Of a stretch of DNA of 64,000 bases, positions 24,966-36,720 are shown piece by piece. Under the pieces are notes generated by a model. The model saw only the letters and a program-made list of their open reading frames with translations. It did not search any database and was not told the origin of the DNA. The stretch's first letter is position 1, and each line of letters opens with the position of its first letter. The DNA comes from Echria macrotheca (taxonomy: Eukaryota; Ascomycota; Sordariomycetes; Sordariales; Schizotheciaceae), in the NCBI GenBank assembly GCA_030411725.1, contig MU839848.1, forward strand, positions 1-64,000, written 5' to 3'. The translations under genes and the position numbers were made by a program.

Positions 24966-25462
24966 TCACTCCTGGTTCTCCTCTCCGTCTTCACCATTCT
25001 CGGTCTCAGTGGTTTGAGAACTCGATCCTGTTGAGGGACTGGGTCCAGCGCCGCTCGGTGTCATACCGGACGGCGACCGGTCTGGGTCTCGTGACGGAGC
25101 ATGAGGCTGTACGATAACGCCGAGAAGGGGAACAGCATCCTCATCCTTGAGGAAGTCCTCAATCCTGATATCTCGAAGAGTCCCCGAGGACGACGAACGG
25201 GAGGAACTAGTGTCTCTGCTGCCGGTCAGCGACACCAAGACTGCGGCCCCTCGTGAAGACCTGGCGGAAACACCAACCTTGACCCAGTCACTGTACGTGA
25301 TGAAGAGCTTTGGCTACCCCCGTTTGAAGCCGGCAAATTGTGGTTTCCGATGGGAGCTTGTACTGGTGTTTCCAAAAGAGGAGGATCGGCATCGGCTGTT
25401 TGCAGCTCATGACTTCCGCGTTCACTTCCTGGCGCCGAGGGGCTGCTCCGAGTGTTCGCCAT
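24966..25462 (-). CDS. Small hypothetical gene, two exons (148 aa)
   Basis: Exon 1 (25364-25462) and exon 2 (24966-25313) flank a 50-nt intron (GTACAA donor, GGGGTAG acceptor), phase 0. The ATG sits in GGCCATGGCG. After a Ser/Pro-rich leader, the spliced protein has a short structured-looking stretch beginning PKLFITYSDWVKVGVSA, then a Ser-rich linker, an acidic-hydrophobic patch (IRIEDFLKDEDAVPLLGV) and a disordered acidic tail. The middle stretch could be a small beta-rich domain, but I cannot name it. The weak donor and lack of recognised homology limit confidence. Confidence 0.45.
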
Positions 25463-28400
25463 GGCCGTTTTTGCCGTGCGACGCGATTCGATCACTGATA
25501 GGCCGACTGCAGCCGATGGTGCCACGGTATCCTTCAACTGGAAACGACAAAACGCCAAAGAGCATACAGATGCGTTTGCGAGTGTTGGAATCTCTCGACG
25601 GAGCCGGCCTACAGTCGGCCCACGGAACTCTCTACCAGGCTAAGAGAAAGACTTGTGTCCAGGAGGGACGAACATTCTTAAGAAAAAATGGGCACGCTCT
25701 TTTCTGTTCCATTTGCATCCCGACGACGACTCGAAAGAGTGGACCAGATTTCCGTGGGCTCGTTACCAGCCAACTGTTTTGGACAGCCTCAGTTTTCGCA
25801 CAGAGCAGTCAAGTCTGACTGGCTCTGTATCAGCCGACACGGTGTCGCACTGTAGAAGAAGGGCGGTGGGCATCGGTTGTCGTGGACAAGGAACTCTGTG
25901 TCTCTCTGGCACGTCCCTGTATGCAGACGCCGGCGGTCTGGATTTTTCGATTGGATCACAATACTTCACTGTTCTGAAGTTGAACCATACGACAGGGATG
26001 CCGAGACTCGGTCTCTACACGCGATGCTCATGCAGATAGCTGCTGGGCAGTTATCCGGCTTGATATCAAGCACCGTCACGGAGCCAACGCGGGTTGGGCC
26101 TCAGGAGATGGGATCATCACAAATCCGAGCCACGAGGCCGTTGCGGCATATCAACAGGCATCCATGCTTGCCATCACAGACAAGCCTTTTGAGTATGGAG
26201 CTGGAAGGGCAGGCTCGTGTGGACTACTGGGATATCGGGCGGCTTCGGAACCTACGCGCCGAGCCAGAGGCACCACCCGATGAAGCCCTTGGCAGCCAGT
26301 TAACGACACGGCCGGGTTGCTCGCCGAAAGGCGGGATTTCTTTGCTGGAGCTGCATCGCCAAGTGTCATGAGGAAGAGGGTTTACACGAAGCTGTATTTG
26401 ACTCGGGCCAGACGACCACGACAGCTAGGAAGCACGACGAGCGAGGCCTAAATCCAGCAAACATCAATGGATCACTGTGATCTGATGCTTGGGCAAGCCG
26501 TTTAGTTCGAACACGTCGTCCCGCCTCTCCTCGACCGAGAATTTGGAGTAGAAGAAGGACACGGGTGGGGTGGTGTTTGGTGATTGCTGTGCATTAGCGG
26601 ATCAACTAACGAGTGCGGCTTGGATGTGTCGAGGCTACCTGCGTCCTCCGGTTCTTGATGCCCAGGGGCTACCCCACAGATCTGTCGGTGAAAGCCGGTT
26701 CCCAGGCGATTGTTGGAAGCCGAATCTCAGAAGGCTGCCCCCCCACGAATTGGGCGAGAAGGATGGTGGGCTGCACCCCTGTGGGGTGGATGTCCGGCGT
26801 CAGGTACTGGCCGCACTACGAAGCCGGTGACGGCAAGGGGCCTGAACGAAGAACGAAGTAGAGAGAAGCTGATGCCTGGAGATGGTGCCATCACTCCTTA
26901 TAGCAATGGCACCCAGCTACGCTATTCACACGCTGTCACGAGTGAATGGCTTGTCCCCCGATTTCCCCCGTGCCGACAAGGCACACGGAAAACCAAACTT
27001 CGGCCAGAGAAGGTCTCCCAATTGCATGGCATAGGTGAACAGCGACGTTTCCTCCGAACATCAAGCGAGTCGAGCTTTCATCAAGACACGGGCCCGGATC
27101 GGGTTTACCCCCACACTCTGCCGCTCGCTGGCATTCGCATCCGACGGTGTTACAGCCTGGTCCGACTCCCGTCTACAAAACTCGTGACATCCCGACACTG
27201 CACCTTGTCACAATCGGGCAGCAACGGAGACGGCACGCCCCTTTTCTTTCGGACAGTTTGCCCAACCATGCAACCATGTCACACCTAGACCGTCCACGGC
27301 AGACAGATGTCACGCTCATTTCAGCTACATCCTTCTCAAGACAGGCCGATGGAGGTCTGTGACCTCCGACTTGTCAAGCGCTGTCAGTTGAGACCCCACG
27401 GAAGAAGGAAGAGAGGAAACGCACCGGTTTGGAGGAATACGAGAGATTTTCCCCCGCTTCCCAAGCCGGTTGCAGATTTGGGCTTGAATTTGTGTAACCC
27501 GCTGCGGCTGGGGGCCGAGAACGCTCGGACGTGGCGTCCCGATCATCACGACTCTACCGCGTATCTCCAGAAAGACATCGAGACCGGCGAGTCTCGCATG
27601 GGAGCCCAACCTTGGAATGCCTGGAGCTTCTCGTTCGCTACCCAGGCAGCCTCATCACGGATCTCGAACATCAGTTCAGGGCAAGAACACGACTCATACG
27701 ACCACACAAAAAAAGAACTTTGACAGTTTTGTCGGGGCACGCAGTGACGCGTTGGCTGCTTGCGTCCTTCCGATCGGTAGTGGTGGCGGCCATCCCATGG
27801 TCAGCGAACGCTAAACCACCTTCGCTCACCGTCCCTAGAAAGCGTAGACACGTGTGGGAGAATATCGGAGCTCTGGCATGCGTGACGGCAATTCACCGCT
27901 ACGGAACCTGCTCACACCGACCATCCGGCCCTAACAGTGGCGTCTCACCCAGGTGTTAGACTCCGCACATCGACCCTACGAGGCGGTGCACCGACGACGC
28001 CCAGCCCTAAAATGAAGACCAGGTGGGAAATGGCGGTTCATGTTGGAACACGACTCGCAGTCGGCTTCTGCCTTGTTCAGTCGCCGACTGGCCGCATCCA
28101 TGACGACGTGCCTCCAAGACTGCAGCGCCGGGTCGGGCAGGCCGTGGGCTGTCCTGATTCATGTTGGTGGAGAGGAATGTAGTGACTGACAATGGGAATA
28201 GTGCTGTTACAAAATTCGACGACTCGGGAACCATCCAATCACTGCCAGCGGAAACTCCTCCCCGAAGCTTCCTCACTGGCTGAAGTTTGCCGGCCGGCTT
28301 GGAAGACAGACCCTGGCCATCCGTTGTCGGATCTGTGACATCTGTCCCCACTTCGCCAGACGCGGCTGCGGAAATTTCTGGGTGCAGCATCCGGCCGGGG

Positions 28401-29619
28401 TGCTTGTATGCGGCCGAGGCAGCGGTCCGACAGCGTCCTGCAAGGTGCAGTGCCGCTATGGGTCGGCTATCGACGAGGCCAAGTGCAATTCTCAGCTCAT
28501 GCTGGCTCCGGTTCCTTCCTAATCCCTCCTGATGCTTCTGGAGGACACGGCAATCGGCGATGGCTGCGGGACCGGATTTGTCGACGGCGAGCTCACCGCA
28601 AGTCATGAGGCTCTGGGCAGACCGCCCCGAATAGCACAATCGCCGAACTGCGATGAGCGTCTTGGAAGGCCCCCCCGGTTACGCACAGCCATAGGTCGAT
28701 GTGCTGGCAACATATCATCGCCATTTTTGCACGGTGCGGGGATAGCGTGTTTCGTGGCTGCTCAAGATAGGGCTTCAAATATGCAGCTAAGGTAGCGTCG
28801 GCAGGGTGTCCCATTGGTTTATTGACGCCAGAGCCTCGTCCGGCGGAGCCAGCTCCGGGGGCGAGTGGGTATCCGCCGCTTGGTCTGCTTGGTGGTTGGT
28901 TTTCGGAGAAGTTTCGGTGAGTTTGAGCTTTGGGGAGGGAGGTGGTTCCTCGGCTGAGCTGAGCATTTTGAATTTTGGAGACTACTGGTTTGGTGTATCT
29001 GTATGATGGTCTGGGCCGGTGTTACCCGGGGGAAGTCTGGGAGCTACGCTAGGTGTCCCGGTTCTCGATTTCAATGTGGAGGTGAGTCCGTAGTTGTCGT
29101 AGTCAAGGCAGGTCGCAGAAGAGGCTGATAGCTGCTTCTCGGCTCGAGCACCCCAATAGAGTCATTGCGCGAGGTTTCGTGTCCTCTATTCCTTAGGCGA
29201 TTTCAAAACGTAGCAATTGACGCTGGTTTACAATTCGTCATTGGTCTCGCTTCTATCTATTACGCTCTGCTTCTGCTTGGAACCAATCGTTGTCAAGCAT
29301 GCGGATAAACGGATAAAGACCTGGCCGAGTATAATCGAGTATGATTCATCTTTGACATCTCCGAATTGCCTGTGATACAAGTGTCCGTGATATGGACACA
29401 CTGATCACGCTTGCCATCTTGTATGATTCACGTGGGAGGTTTGATCGGTATATATATATGAGGAGAGCATAAGTCGGGTCCGGCCGGCGATCACGGGGCT
29501 ATCTATCATCAGGAGCACAAATGAGCTCTCTGTAATTAAAAACGGGGACAAACTTGGACTATTACAACCAACGTGGAGTATTCTCAGATCAAGAAAGATT
29601 ATGTACCTGATCAGTCAAG
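25463..29619. other. Gene-poor region
   Basis: No recognised gene. Two patches look weakly coding: a plus-strand stretch near 26.08-26.28 kb, and a minus-strand stretch at about 28.01-28.64 kb that is open for 210 codons. Neither has a domain or a consistent gene model. Confidence 0.35.
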
Positions 29620-30475
29620 ACTAGATAGGTAGGTGGATAGGGAGTCTATTGTCCCAGTGTGGTCGGTGGGAACTGGAACTGGCTGGATCTAGACACTTCA
29701 GTTGGTATCTATCACGAGGGACTCCGAAAACAAATTGGCAACAGATAGGTAGGTACTCCACTGTTGATCCGTTGGTTGAAATGCTACCTCGTTGTGTATT
29801 TGAGGGTGGGTGGAAAGGGCCGAGTACCTACCTATGTAGCTACAAAGGTATCGACATTCGACCGGAGGGTTCCAGATTGGTGATCCCCGTTGTGTCATAC
29901 AGGATCCGAGCGCCCTTATCAGTGAGTATCTAGATCCAGTGGATGGCGATGACGATCGGCTTCCTTTTCTCTTCAAGTTGGTGTTCTTGGGCTTTAGGTG
30001 GCGGAACGCCGCAATGAAAGGGACCTGTTTTGGGATGGCAGGGCTTTTGCATGGCGCACATGTGAAACACTCAACCTCTCGCTCGAGACTGGAAGCGGTC
30101 TTGATATCCCTACATGTAGGTAACTACAGGGTGAAAGAGATAGGTATCGACATCATGCTCACGACTCAATGGAGATCAAGGACATTGATAAGGTAGTTCA
30201 CATCGCGAGGTCAAGATTCACCGGGTAGGTACTCACGTAGAGTCAACCGAGGACCAGGGATCAAGCTCTCGAGGTCGCGAGGCCCGAGGATCAACGTGGG
30301 AACCTGTGCCTGCACCTGCCTATGCCTACCTAGAAATAGGAAGGGCACCTAGGCATTGTACCTACCCTATGTGCCTCGATAGATAGGTAGGAACTATATA
30401 TATCAAATCCAACCACCCACCTATCACCGGCCCACACAGCTACGTCAATCTACCCTTGCCCTAGGTAAGGGTGGT
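29620..30475. repeat. Cluster of TAGGTA / TACCTA motifs
   Basis: About ten copies of TAGGTA or its complement TACCTA occur within 850 bp, for example near 29626, 29748, 29826, 30112, 30224, 30320, 30355 and 30385, with a TATATATA run at 29449. Isolated copies occur elsewhere (31810, 46010, 47052, 47822, 47965). Such tetranucleotide-rich spacers are common in Pezizomycotina intergenic DNA. Confidence 0.6.
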
Positions 30476-30476
30476 T

Positions 30477-30645
30477 TGGCGCAGTTGGCAGGGCGTCGCC
30501 TCTGCGCCCGGTGAGGCGACAGACTTCGGTTGAGCGCTCCGCAAGGAGACTCCAGAATCGAGTCCGGTCCGTGGCAGTAAAAATTCCGCGCTGTGTGGGT
30601 TTTTCGTAGCCACCTCTCCCTTTGGGGGAGGTGGGGAGCTTTTTT
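30477..30645 (+). repeat. Pol III-like hairpin element (possible SINE head)
   Basis: A box A-like TGGCGCAGTTGG is at 30477-30488 and a box B-like GAATCGAGTCC at 30555-30565. Between them is a perfect 8-bp stem (30495-30502 with 30513-30520). Downstream comes a second strong hairpin (30610-30616 with 30628-30634) followed by a T run at 30640-30645. The acceptor stem and T arm do not fold as a tRNA, so this is tRNA-like rather than a tRNA gene. The order promoter boxes, hairpin, T run suggests a Pol III-transcribed SINE or a degenerate tRNA. Confidence 0.35.
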
Positions 30646-30810
30646 CGTATTTTTACCCAGTCTACGGGTATTTCTTTTTCCTTTCTGAGTTATTTTACGG
30701 TGTTTTGGTTTATTTTGATGGTGTTTCATCTTCATCTTGTTGATGTGTTTTCGGTTGAGGTACTTTTTTTTACCACACAGTCACGAGCACAGGGCCTGCT
30801 GGGCCTAACT

Positions 30811-30904
30811 CGTGCTGGCATATATCCACAGTTAGGATTCTAAGGTGCTGACCTTAGAATTCTGGCAATCCTTTTGGAAGGCTGGTCAATTGGGTGTGGG
30901 TCTG
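30811..30904 (+). repeat. Dispersed repeat, copy 1, with a 10-bp perfect hairpin
   Basis: 94 bp that recur at 52845-52940 with only a few differences, including a 2-bp TA indel. Contains an inverted repeat at 30837-30860 (10-bp arms, loop GCTG). It may be the 3' end of the element that starts near 30477. Confidence 0.75.
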
Positions 30905-33900
30905 GCTGAAAAGTCGTCGCACACACAATCTGTCGGGATGCTTCTTTGAGGACTGAGGACCTTGATGGGTGATAGCTGGCTAGGTGTACTCCTTCAAGTT
31001 GGGAGCACGTGACATGAAACTCGAGTTAGAGCTGTGTGAATGAAGCATTTTTCTTCGCTAAGGAGGCAGGGTTTTCACTGGGTACCTTATGTCGGGATCT
31101 GGGGCCTGGCTCCGTGTAGAGATGAGGCAAGGCTGGAAGCTTCTCTCTTGTTCTTAGCCTTTGACTTGGGGGATGACAAACTAGAAACTAATAAACATGA
31201 TGAGGTTCGTGGTAAATGATTGGTACTTTTGAACCCCCCTAGAGATTTATATGAGTTCTTGTCAAGGGAGCGGCAAGTCCCTTGATATTTTGACGCCGGA
31301 AGAGAACACAAGATGAGATGAGCTGAATACAATGCGGAGGCGGCCAGTTGCAGAGAACTTGGAAGACAACGGTACAAGACGATTCAAACAACATGTACGG
31401 CTGACAGTGCGTCAATGTATGTTGCTGAGAGCATTGTCGTGAATTATTAATCATCTGTCCGTGGACTACCTTAGCCCCGACTGGTCTGCCAGCTACGCAG
31501 TTAACTCCTCCGGGACAACACGGCCTGACTGAACGCCCGTCAGCTCTGACAGCGGATGATGAACCTTCTTTAACAAACACCTATGAGCTCATTCTCCTGA
31601 ACTCCGGACAGTGTCTTGAATTTTGTTTCCCGCTTTTCCCCATGAACCCGCTAGGCGTTCAGAGTCGAAGGAGCCCTTCCTCCCCTTCAACCCTGCACTG
31701 ACGTCGAATCTCGCATGTCGTATCGCCCATCGATACGCGTATCTGAGTCGTGAAACGTCACCCTGGATCCTGTGACGCCTGAGCCTTGGTGAACCCGACC
31801 AACAGCATGCTACCTACCTATATAAGGTATCTCGACCGCAAACATGCAACCCGAGAAAATCAAACCCCTGTGTCCAACATGGAAAACAGGCAGTGTTTCT
31901 AGCTCCACTAGAAACCTGGACGCCTTATTTTCGCATCTACGGAGGAACAAGCAACCGCCATCCCGTAAGCAGCCATTTCGGTGAGAGAGATCCCCCTCCC
32001 CCGAGGACCGACACCGAGCTCGCAACCGGACCGGGCGGAGGGTTTTGTCAGAGCCTGAGGTCGCTGACCGAGAGACAAATATCTCACGCCCTCCGAACCT
32101 TAACAAATTCCAAGTTTGCCTTGAAGTTTTCTGGTGCACTGCGTTGCCGAGGCATCGGCTCGAAATGTCGGTAACAAGGAAGTTCCAGGAATAAGATTCC
32201 TGTTCTGGTGAAAGTATACGAAAACTTGTCTCGAGATCGTTATGTTTACTAAGAAAATCGGATGCTCGGGCACGTATCCCGAAACAATTACCGGGCGGGT
32301 TTGAAAAGTTTCTTACATTTGTTGTTTATTGGCTGATCGGCTTCTCCGGCCCTGCCAGCGGCGTTTCTTCGGCAACTTCTCGCCTGATTAATGTGGACGC
32401 CTTGCGACAACAAGGCATCTTCATCAGGGCGCCCCACTCGTAGCAACGGAATTCTTCCTCAAGAATGCCTAAAAAATCCAGTACCATGGTAAATGGTTGA
32501 ACGGAAATCCTAGCGGCACGGAATTTATTCCGAACAGGCTGCAATTGAACGATGACGGCCAGTGCATATTGCGCCCTGAATCAGTCGCGTGTCGCAATTT
32601 CCATGTGCATCGTTCTTCATCCTCTTTCGTCGAGGGTCGATGCAATTGTAATTTGGGACCTCTCCACCACGTTTTCCACCACGTTGTCGACCACGTTGAG
32701 CTTTAATAGAGTGTCAACGAAACCCCCACGGGAACTCTATCTCTGCCACGTGGGAGCTGGGGTTGTCTAGTAGAGGAATTTTTGAATGAGGTCTCCGATC
32801 GCAGGGGTGAGTTTGATGTCTTCATTCTCGCTGGGCGCCGAGTATCGGCCCTCTCGCAATGCCTTCCTCGTAAGTGTATATCAAGCCAAAGTTCCACACA
32901 GGGAAACAGCTGGGTTGCCTACCAAAAGTGCTCAACCTCGTGCTTGCCGAATGACAGGTCTTTTTGCAGAGAGAGTCGACTCGATTTTCAGCCTCTCGAT
33001 GTCCTAGGAATCTCCGTCCATAAAAAGCTTCCGCTTGATGCTTGAGTCCTTCGGTGAGGGATCCGAGTAATTTGCAGATGAGGCGGCGGCGGCTTGCTTT
33101 ATGTTATGCCTTTTTCGGTCGAGGCGCTCAAAGTCGAGACTGAGCCCCACGTTTGCCTCGTTCTACAATGCGGCTGGACTGCCCCTGTTTTTGCGGGGCA
33201 CCCTTGCTTGCTTCTTGGCCTGTCGTTGGAAGCCGAAGAGATGCGGCTCGCCAGGCTGCAGCCCGGTCGGCTGATACTAGAAGACACGAGTCATTCCATT
33301 CGAGGATCAACGGGGCGGCTGAGGACAGTGAAATACCTAGTCGAGCTGCCTTTTCCCGTGATTTCGTTCAGCTGGGCAATGGTTGCTTTTCGACTAGGGG
33401 AAGGAACGTGTGTGGTTGCGGGGTGTGCGGTCGCCTTGTTCTGCCGCTCTGGTTCTCACTAACCATATCTGGACATCCGACTAATCCGAGGCAGCCCGGT
33501 TGACTCCTTCCAGTTCGAACTCCTCTCCATCTCCATCCGTCATGCGAAGTCGAAGGAAATATCTCCAGTCAATGGGTCATGCATCTCTCAGTCCGGTGAG
33601 GAGCTGACCGTCTCACAGATTCTCCCCCGGCTCTTTTGTACACCCTCAGATTGGAAGGCAGTCAGGTGGATCAGCATCCTGTGAAACACCGTTATCCAGC
33701 TGATGCACGTCATGATCGCCAAAACCGGCAGTTGCCGAAACACGCGTCTGCTGCCTCTGAACAATCAACAATTGAACACCCGTGAACAGCCGTGAACCGA
33801 CAACCAACCGAATATTCTCACACCCTCCTGCTGCAACTGAACCACACCGGTGTGCACTACCTAGGCTGCCTATGGCAGATAAGAACTGCACTAATCGGTG

Positions 33901-34419
33901 TGGGCCATCCAGGCTACGGCAAGGCGGCCAATAACGCACCCCACAACCACACCATCGAATATTGACCTTCGTCTGCGGTTTCCTCTTACTGCAGTCAACT
34001 CCGCAACACCATCGATGCCTTGCCTCGTCAACTTGCCTTACGCCCGCTTCCTGTGGAGTCTTCAAGACAAGACCTTACTGGTTAGCTTCGACCGAGAAGC
34101 ATCCGATCAATCTTCTCAACTTCATGACGATGGCGATATTCCCCGCACCTGTTAGCCGACTTGCCGGCCTGAATTCAACTTCATGTGACATTGACAACTG
34201 CCATTGCCATGAACGAAACAACTACGAACTCGGAATGGAGCATTCTTTCAACCTTCCACTTTTGTTGGTATCATCTTCGCTCAAGCATCGCTATGTCCCG
34301 CTCTTGGTCAGCGCCGATCGCTCTCTGTCCCATCCGTCAAACGAGTAAACCCAGAACCCAGCCTCAAGTAACCAAACACCATTCCGTCCCTCAAGTTCAA
34401 CTCAGAAAACTCCCAACTT
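30905..34419. other. Gene-free intergenic region
   Basis: No supported gene. The part next to 34420 is the 3' side of the protease gene. Confidence 0.35.
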
Positions 34420-36443
34420 TTACATTGGCACACCCAAGCCAAGGGGCCCTGCACAGTCCTTGAACACAGCCTTGGAGCGGACCAACCCCGTTACTTCCTC
34501 GATACCCTCGAAACCTTCATCATTTTCAAAGTCCTCGTCATCAGATTCGTGGCGGATTCGAACACCACTCATGGTCGGATGGACGTCCTCGATAACGTTG
34601 GGAGAAGGGCTGCGCATCGAGCTCCGCGATGATGTTCTGGACAGTTCTGGCGTAGCAGTTAGATGCGTGTCGACAACCAAGGTTCCCGTTGGTATTGGCG
34701 CCGAAACTTCACTCATCGCACGGCTCGATCCACCCGCTACTGCGACGGAGCTCCCGGCGTCCCAATGATCAGCGGTTGCAATGAAGACGGAGCTTTCTGC
34801 TGATGGATCCTGACCGGCCCCGAAGTTAGGAATCGGGGGCTGCTGATCTGGAGCGGCCCGCTGGTTGTACACACTCCAAGGAACCTGGCTTCCAAGACGT
34901 CCTAAATGGGCTCTCCGGATGACCGAGGAAATGGCGACGTCTTCCCTCGACCGTTCTGTGGCTTGTTAGCCAAGTTCTCTCTCAACAGCCGATTCAAAGT
35001 CGGCCACAAATGTCGGGTGTGTCCCGGAAGAAGAGAAGACCTACCAGCTACGTCGGCAATGACATCAACGATGGGGGTGAAGTACGTGAGGCGGACACAG
35101 TCGTCCGGATTCCCGCGGTTGCGGTTCCGGGCCCACACGAGGCCCACGGCAGCACTATCGGATCGACGCATCAGCCACGCGCCCGAGTCACCAGGAACGC
35201 CGATGCCAGCATGGATCCATTCCTTCTTCGACTGCCGACGCAGGCTCGCATCGCCAGTGTGGTTTGGCGGGACATATTGTCGTACAGACCATTCCCGGTG
35301 GACATTCCCGTTGATTCGTTGGAACCCTGGCAAGTCGGATACGAACCCGAGCGAGTAACCACTGGTGCGAGCCATCGCGTAAACTTCAGTGTTCCCAGTC
35401 ACGAAATCCTCCTTCTCAACTACGACATCGTCTTTCATGTCGAAGGTGGGAATAGGGACAAAGTTCTCTCCATTCTCGACAGGGCCGAAGAGAGACCAAT
35501 CCATCTCAACGCGGCTGCGCCTCTCAGGGACATTGGTGCCTTGGAATGTCAGGGACGGGCGCAAAGTCCCGGCCGGTGCAAAATAGGTGACTTGGCCAAT
35601 TCTGTGCCGGTCGGCGTTGGGGTTGGCCTCAACATCCGGCGGTGCCGGATGCTGGACTTGGAGATTACCGTTTGCGACGCTATCTTGGAGGACGTGGAAA
35701 GCCGTCACTGCATACCGCCGATGGCCGACCTCCAAGAATCCGCCGAGAGTGCCAGCCTCACGACGATGCTCTGGGCCAATCGAGGCGCCGATGCATGGGA
35801 CCGGGCGGTATGTGAGGTTCTTAGCCTCGCACACTCTGTCTGGCTCATCGTCGGTTGTCTCCCTGTTTATTCAAATGTGAGTTGAATGTTTGTTGACATG
35901 CGTGCTGACCCATTTCGACAGGCCAATGCGGATGCAACCAAGCAGGATTTGAGGATGAAGCACTCACTCGTGGACGGACTTTTCAACCCCGCCCTGCTGG
36001 AGCTTGAGCCACACCGGAGCGAACTTGGGCGAAATGATATCACCCAGCCGGATGGCGATCTCGTCCTCCATGGCCGATGTGCTAGCGTCCGTCGTGATAA
36101 AGATGACACGTGGGACCGCCTCCGGTGACAACTCCGGGAATGCTTGGACGTCAACGCTATAGTCGTAGTCACAATGCTTGGCCATCATCGTCTCAATGCT
36201 GGGAATGATTGTTGATTCCCAAGAGGATGCGAAATCATTCGGGTCCAATATGCGCTCTCGGTAAGGTCGCGATGACATGCGCTGGAGTTCCACAGAAGAT
36301 ATCCCCAGTGTATAATCATCGTGCGACTGAGGAGCGCTGTGCACAAGTGTGGCGGCGAGGACCGGGCAAAACAGCAGCTGTTGCAGGCCGAGTTTATTAA
36401 TATCGTCGCCGTTGGCGGTATTCATGGTCGACATGGCAACCAT
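34420..36443 (-). CDS. Trypsin-like (PA clan) serine protease domain protein with N- and C-terminal extensions
   Basis: Three exons (35968-36443, 35045-35862, 34420-34955) with introns of 105 nt (GTGAGT...AAACAG) and 89 nt (GTAGGT...GCTAACAAGCCACAG) give 609 residues in one frame. Residues 1-165 are an unrecognised domain (contains FPELSPEAVPRVIFITTDAS). About 170-430 is a chymotrypsin-fold domain: GTLGGFLEVGHRRYAVTAFH with His215, MDWSLF with Asp280, and GVPGDSGAWLM with Ser385, an intact candidate triad. There is no signal peptide, so it is probably intracellular. The C-terminal part (about 430-609) is Ser/Pro-rich, then strongly acidic (DDEDFENDEGFEG). Role and partner are unknown. The ATG at 36443 has A at -3, but the frame stays open upstream, so the start is tentative. 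Confidence 0.78.
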
Positions 36444-36712
36444 GATGGACTCTTGTGTTGAGGTTGTCTGTGGAAGTTTAACAAAGATCGCCTTGGTGTT
36501 AGGGCGTCCTGGTGGAAGGTGTCGTTGAGGGTAGGTGATAGGGGGATGCTGCGAGGCGTCGGCGATGCAAAGACTCGCCGGAGCTTGCGGCAACAGAAAG
36601 CGAGGCTGGAAAGTAATCCAAGTGCATGAAGAAAGCAGAAGAATCAATTTAATTGACGTCGAGCTCCTGGGGACTGAAGCATTGCAAATGTCGAGACGGT
36701 GCAGGGTGAAAG

Positions 36713-36720
36713 CTCTTATA
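36713..36720 (-). promoter_or_regulatory. TATA-like element upstream of the protease gene
   Basis: TATAAGAG on the minus strand, 270 bp before the chosen ATG, which would imply a leader of roughly 240 nt. It weakly supports a start at 36443 rather than further upstream. Confidence 0.35.

Noticed and set aside
30470..30575. tRNA gene suggested by TGGCGCAGTTGG and GAATCGAGTCC
   Set aside because: No 7-bp acceptor stem pairs, and the T arm has several mismatches, so it is not a functional tRNA; kept only as a tRNA-like element.
9073..34419. Secondary-metabolite cluster or CRISPR array in the gene-poor block
   Set aside because: No polyketide synthase, peptide synthetase, terpene synthase or P450 motif was seen, and there are no regularly spaced direct repeats.
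35010..35885. 291-codon plus-strand frame
   Set aside because: It is the antisense shadow of the protease domain exon, which carries the catalytic motifs.
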